From assembly GCA_028565715.1 (NCBI GenBank), contig JAOXYC010227682.1:1-10744 (forward strand): a stretch of DNA of 10,744 bases. Reading direction: 5' to 3'. Position numbers and translations under genes: made by a program. Under the pieces are notes generated by a model that made no database searches, was not told the DNA's origin, and saw only the letters and a program-made list of their open reading frames with translations. Within the stretch, counting starts at the first letter, position 1; each line of letters starts with the position of its first letter. This DNA comes from Phoronis pallida (Eukaryota > Phoronida > Phoronidae). This document shows positions 7,154-10,744 of this stretch, piece after piece.

Positions 7154-7342
7154 CTGACCCAACATCGAGATGAATAACAGAGACGCCGATATTTGTTCTA
7201 ACTACACCCATGTTCCGTGATGGCTGCCTGAGACTCCTTACATTACCACGTGCGATTCTCTGGCGGCGGTTTCGAAGACAAGTGATACAAACACAAAGTA
7301 GTATGAGAACAATAAGTATTCCAACGACTATTCCAATGATAC
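7154..7342 (-). CDS. Transmembrane exon of the CUB membrane protein
   Basis: This 189-nt exon lies between ctgttttag and GTATTA. It enters with two bases completing a Gly codon (phase 1) and leaves with one base (phase 1), which agrees with both neighbours. It encodes a hydrophobic helix, IIGIVVGILIVLILLCVCI, followed at once by a basic stop-transfer run (CLRNRRQRIARG). With the CUB domain before it, this gives a type I single-pass topology with an extracellular N-terminus. Small residues (GxxxG-like spacing IIGIVVG) could aid helix packing. The juxtamembrane cysteines (CVCITC) are candidates for palmitoylation. After the helix come about 40 residues of basic, polar cytoplasmic sequence. Confidence 0.82.
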
Positions 7343-7646
7343 CTAAAACAGATACATTTGTATATAAAAGAAAGTGTTACGTAACTATCAAGGAACGCTG
7401 TTTTTTTTTCTTGATGATCTCTCCGTGTCATGGAACAGGTACAACTACGCTATCCAGTTGATCACTTTGTAACGTGAACAGGCTTTTGTGGAAAACAAAT
7501 ATTCTAATATTCCGAGTGTTGTCTTTGATCAGATACAAATGCAAAGTACCAAACTGTTAATTAAAGCTAAGCTGTCCACTAATCACAACAATAAATAAGC
7601 TGTACATGTACATATAATCCCTATGATACAATGAATGCGGCCTTAC
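7343..7646 (-). other. Intron between CUB and transmembrane exons
   Basis: This 304-nt phase-1 intron has donor CAG|GTAAGG at 7647/7646 and an acceptor ending at 7343. Open frames on the + strand overlapping it are not supported. Confidence 0.75.
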
Positions 7647-7839
7647 CTGCAACTCCTATACCATTATAACACAAGTCTTGGGTTGACCATGAAATTCTGA
7701 ATCCCTTGAAAGATTGGGCGACGTCACTTGTGAACTGAACCAGGATACGACGTGTGCCAGTATAATAACACTCGCCGGTATGGTGGCCACTGTAGGTCTT
7801 TAGAAGGGTTGTTGGGTCGCCGTTACTCTCAACAAAAAT
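7647..7839 (-). CDS. CUB domain, C-terminal half
   Basis: This 193-nt exon starts in phase 0 after cttttttcag and ends with one base of a Gly codon. It encodes the later strands of a CUB domain: LLKTYSG, then a run ending RRILVQFTSD, then SFKGFRISW. These match the family pattern hydrophobic-x-hydrophobic-x-F-x-SD followed by GF-x-hydrophobic-x-aromatic. The Asp of FTSD is at a calcium-site position in calcium-binding CUB domains. The canonical Cys of the RFCG motif is Ser here (YSG). Two other cysteines appear, in TGECYY and QDLCYN. CUB domains are extracellular beta-sandwiches that bind proteins or glycans. A short linker then leads to the membrane helix in the next exon. Confidence 0.88.
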
Positions 7840-9667
7840 CTGAAAAAAGTATTATTTCCATTGGTTATTGGCTGCCGGTGGTGCTATTTTATTTGTACCA
7901 TTGCGACGCATATCGGAGGCTTACTACGTTATCGCACATCTCACTTAAACATTTCAATGAATGTGTCGCCAACATTCACTTTACCTGTGACAATACACCT
8001 TTAAAGGTGTGTAACATGTCAGGTTTTAAAATCAGATTAGGATTCGGCGTTTAATTATTCATCTTACACCGCTGACTGGAAGAAAATAAATTTCAGTATT
8101 TTCGGATGTATGGAGTATTGTCTTCGTGTGCGATTGATCACCTGCGTCGCGTTATTGTCCACTTCGTCTTCCTCAGAACTGATGAATTCAAACAAAGCAT
8201 TTACCTTAAAAGAAATATGTTTTTTGTTGCTAAAATATTTACGATGATTGTCCCTTGGTCAATTCCCGTGTGTTGGAGGTTACTTATTGTTCTATATATG
8301 TATTACCCCGCGTCTACTTTAGTGCCGGATATTTGTTGTTGAGGGCATTGTTCCCGAACAGATAGGAGGTAAGCAAAAATAGGCAGATCAAATAGCTTTA
8401 GAATTGTGTACAATAACCGCAATCAAAACACGTCCAGGTAACGTTTGGCTTGCATTTTTTGAGAGATTGAGATTTGGAAGATTTAATACAGTATTCAACC
8501 AAATAAAACAAATTCACAAAAGCAATTTATGGACATTTGAAAAAGTACATACAGATTAGCGCCAAAGCCTGAAGCCGTTGTCTAGAGTTACCCTGGACGA
8601 GATAAATAATTACAACAAATTGACATAAATCAAATCAAAATCAGTGACGAAAATTAAACCAAACTTATTCTTTACTACGCACAAAAAGTAACGTTCCAAG
8701 TTTTGTTTTTCAATAACTAGTCCAAATATCAATAGAATAACAACAGGAATACATTGTTGGAAAGATTGACTCAATGCGATCATTTTGATACCAATTATGA
8801 TAAAATCTAGTGACAATTGATGCACCAAACAGGTAAACAAAATCACGTGGGCGAAAACAAGTCACATCATAATCAATGCATTTATCATGGAAGATCTATT
8901 CGTAACGTGAGAATGTTCTTTCTTTTTTTGAATATTTACAATAATAAACATATCCATCTCGTGTTAGTTATAATTTTGGAAACTTAAAATCTCGAACAAT
9001 AATTTCAGGGTGATTTTTTTAAAAAAATGTTCGCGTTCTTTTGATCACGTGACTAGATTTTGAGTCACAATCTTGTTTTTTTTTAAACAATACGTTTAAA
9101 ATTAGATTTAGTCACTTTTTAAAGATTTGAGTAATAAATTACATCAGTTAAATTAAGAACCTTACTCAGATTTTGGTAAAAGAATTGGTACCTATTTTTC
9201 ACAGAACATTGAAAATCACAAGTGTTGGCACTAAAATTCCAAAGGCAGCCATTTGTGACTTTGACACCCTACAGTTATTTCATTTTTTGTCTGAGATCAA
9301 AATGCATGGATATGATTTGTACACCAAAATGTTGGGGATAAGTTGGGCAAACACTTCATATAAAATATTGCCATAACTAATGTTCACGGAACGATTTCCG
9401 GGGTGGGTGATAAACTTTAAAAAAAAACAAGAAAAAAATAATGTTTTTTTGTAAAGTATTTGAAAAAATAGGTGATGCGTTACTTTTTCAGTGTGCGTAG
9501 TATATAAGAAATAAACTAAAACAATTGAGTGGGAAAAACTCTGTTCACTTAGGGACACCGGCCAAGCTCGTTTTTTTTAAACTTAAAAGTTTAAATAAAA
9601 CAAACAATTAAATTATTCGGATTATAAAACACTGATCATAAAGAACAGGACATATTGCATAACAAAC
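7840..9667 (-). other. Large intron splitting the CUB domain
   Basis: This 1.8-kb phase-0 intron lies between AAG|GTTTGT (9668/9667) and cttttttcag (ending 7840). Open frames inside on either strand (such as 8106-8342 +, 8610-8846 -, 9173-9376 + and 9280-9558 -) are AT-rich, lack recognisable domains and look like chance. A 20-bp AT-only palindrome (tttaaacttaaaagtttaaa) lies at 9576-9595. Confidence 0.65.
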
Positions 9668-9831
9668 CTTCAACTTGTCGTACGTTGTCTCCGTATCGAA
9701 TTCGTCTAAGTGTAGATAAATTGTGTCGTGTTCTATTATAATCCAGGAAATGTGAGTAAAATGCGGGTATAGCCCAGGATAGTTGGGGCTTGTAAAAACG
9801 CCCTGTCCTTTATAATGGAATGAAGAACCGT
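9668..9831 (-). CDS. CUB domain, N-terminal half
   Basis: This 164-nt exon starts after ttttcttag in phase 1 and ends in phase 0. It encodes the family hallmark GVFTSPNYPGLYPHFTHISW, then hydrophobic strands (TIYLHLDEFDTE) and TTYDKLK, the equivalent of C-x-YD-x-LE-x in other CUB domains. The Glu in FDTE and the Asp in YD sit where calcium ligands are in calcium-binding CUBs. The usual Cys two residues before the Trp is Ile here, and the Cys two residues before YD is Thr. The loop between FDTE and YD is about four residues shorter than usual. It continues directly into the exon at 7647-7839. The start codon, signal peptide and any further ectodomain must lie in exons to the right of the window. 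Confidence 0.88.
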
Positions 9832-10677
9832 CTAAGAAAAGATAAATAACATAAAAATGATAAAGTAAAAATGACTAAATATCATTATTTAAATACCGCA
9901 TTAAAGCCGCACAGAACGCTTTATCGACGAAAATCGGCCCTTTTCAGGCATTGCTATCATATATATCGTTATGTTTGTCCAATTAATAGGCTTTTGACAA
10001 CCGACTAAGTAAAAAAAAACTAGAAAACTTGTACAAACACGGCGTTTGAAGTGAAACAAGTCAGATTTATATTTGCTCGTCCAGCAAATTTAACTAGTTT
10101 CAGCAAATGTCACGGCAAAAAAGAAAAGACAATCGTTTGCATTTCATTGCGCGTAAACACGGGCAAGTTGCATTGTACGACTTTGATTCAAAATGTCGTC
10201 TTCGTGACATGAGTCTTTTTTATGAAATCTTTATGAACTAAGAAACTTGGTTATTTTATTCACAAAATTTCAAAACTTACGAAAACGACTTTACATTATA
10301 CAAAGCACTAGTCTATAACGAAATTAGCAAACTCTGAATGTTGAAATTGATCGATATTACCGTTCTATGCGGCTTTAACATATCACTCTAATTTTGACGT
10401 AATATTATACGATATAAAAGTAAGAGCTTTCGAAGTATTAATTCTTTGTCAATGGCGTACAATTTAAAAGTGAACAGAAATTGACGAACTCCTTTTAAAA
10501 TATGTGTCACGAACCTGGAATTTACGCGATGACAAAATCCACAGTACATGGGTGAGTAATCATATATATTTGTATGTGGCAATACTAAAAATGCAATACA
10601 CGTTTGGCACATACAAATTTAAATGTTGCGTTTGAAAACGGTTGATATTGCATATCCACCTATACGTATGTCATGGA
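9832..10677. other. Probable further intron of the CUB gene, no exon seen
   Basis: The - strand was checked for an upstream exon ending in phase 1. The best donor-like site (TTTTC|GTAAGT near 10278) is preceded by stops in the needed frame. No recognisable protein domain or RNA gene is found. The AT-rich open frame at 10388-10612 (-) shows no domain. Confidence 0.5.
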
Positions 10678-10744
10678 CGATTACGTCGCCGGGTAGCGAT
10701 TATGTCGCCGTCGTAGCGATTAAGTCGCCGGCGACTTAATCGCT
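10678..10744. repeat. Short tandem repeat ending in a perfect palindrome, cut by window edge
   Basis: Three diverged copies of a 19-20 bp unit (cgattacgtcgccg, cgattatgtcgccg, cgattaagtcgccg) follow one another. The last one forms a perfect 30-bp palindrome with the final bases (10715-10744). It is markedly more GC-rich than its surroundings. It is likely the edge of a transposon end or satellite continuing beyond the window. Confidence 0.7.

Noticed and set aside
7210-7461. + strand open frame over the membrane exon
   Set aside because: It is antisense to an exon supported by domain content and splice phases.
7752-8342. + strand open frames at 7752-8054 and 8106-8342
   Set aside because: The first is antisense to the CUB exon and runs into intron. 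The second lies in the intron without any domain or conserved feature.
10388-10612. - strand open frame as upstream exon of the CUB gene
   Set aside because: It has no CUB or signal-peptide character and no donor in the needed phase.
1-10744. CRISPR array, bacterial operon or viral genome
   Set aside because: There are no regularly spaced identical repeats, no ribosome-binding sites or operons, and the spliced genes point to an animal genome.

Overview
This window looks like nuclear DNA from an invertebrate animal. It is AT-rich and has no bacterial gene packing. It has clear GT-AG splice sites with matching phases, long introns, a tRNA-derived SINE and hairpin-type transposon remnants. A lophotrochozoan such as a bivalve mollusc is my best guess from the overall style, but nothing in the window fixes the species.

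Left part (about 1-2150, + strand): the 3' end of a secreted cysteine-rich precursor. A short exon (437-544) carries an acidic propeptide, a basic cleavage site (RKR), a lysine-rich amphipathic stretch and the first cysteine of a knottin. It splices to a final exon (1229-1790). The two exons encode six tandem inhibitor-cystine-knot (ICK, knottin) units, five complete or nearly so in the last exon. The signal-peptide exon is not visible and probably lies left of the window. A second, broken copy of this locus lies at about 3720-4545. Its propeptide exon is intact, but it has lost about 0.9 kb covering the acceptor and most of the units, and it carries a frameshift and lost cysteines.

Middle (about 2150-6550): mostly non-coding DNA with mobile-element debris. 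It includes a 266-bp palindrome with no spacer (2911-3176), a hairpin MITE with a 4-bp target duplication (4013-4138), other hairpins, and a SINE on the - strand (about 6225-6465).

Right part (6575-9831, - strand): the last four coding exons of a single-pass membrane protein, with all phases agreeing. Two exons form one CUB domain, one encodes the transmembrane helix and juxtamembrane region, and the last encodes a tail with two PPxY motifs and several tyrosine motifs. The 5' exons must lie right of the window. The window ends in a short repeat and perfect palindrome (10678-10744) that runs off the edge.

The two genes converge and show no evident functional link. The most notable element is the tandem knottin precursor with its lysine-rich leader and decaying paralogue.
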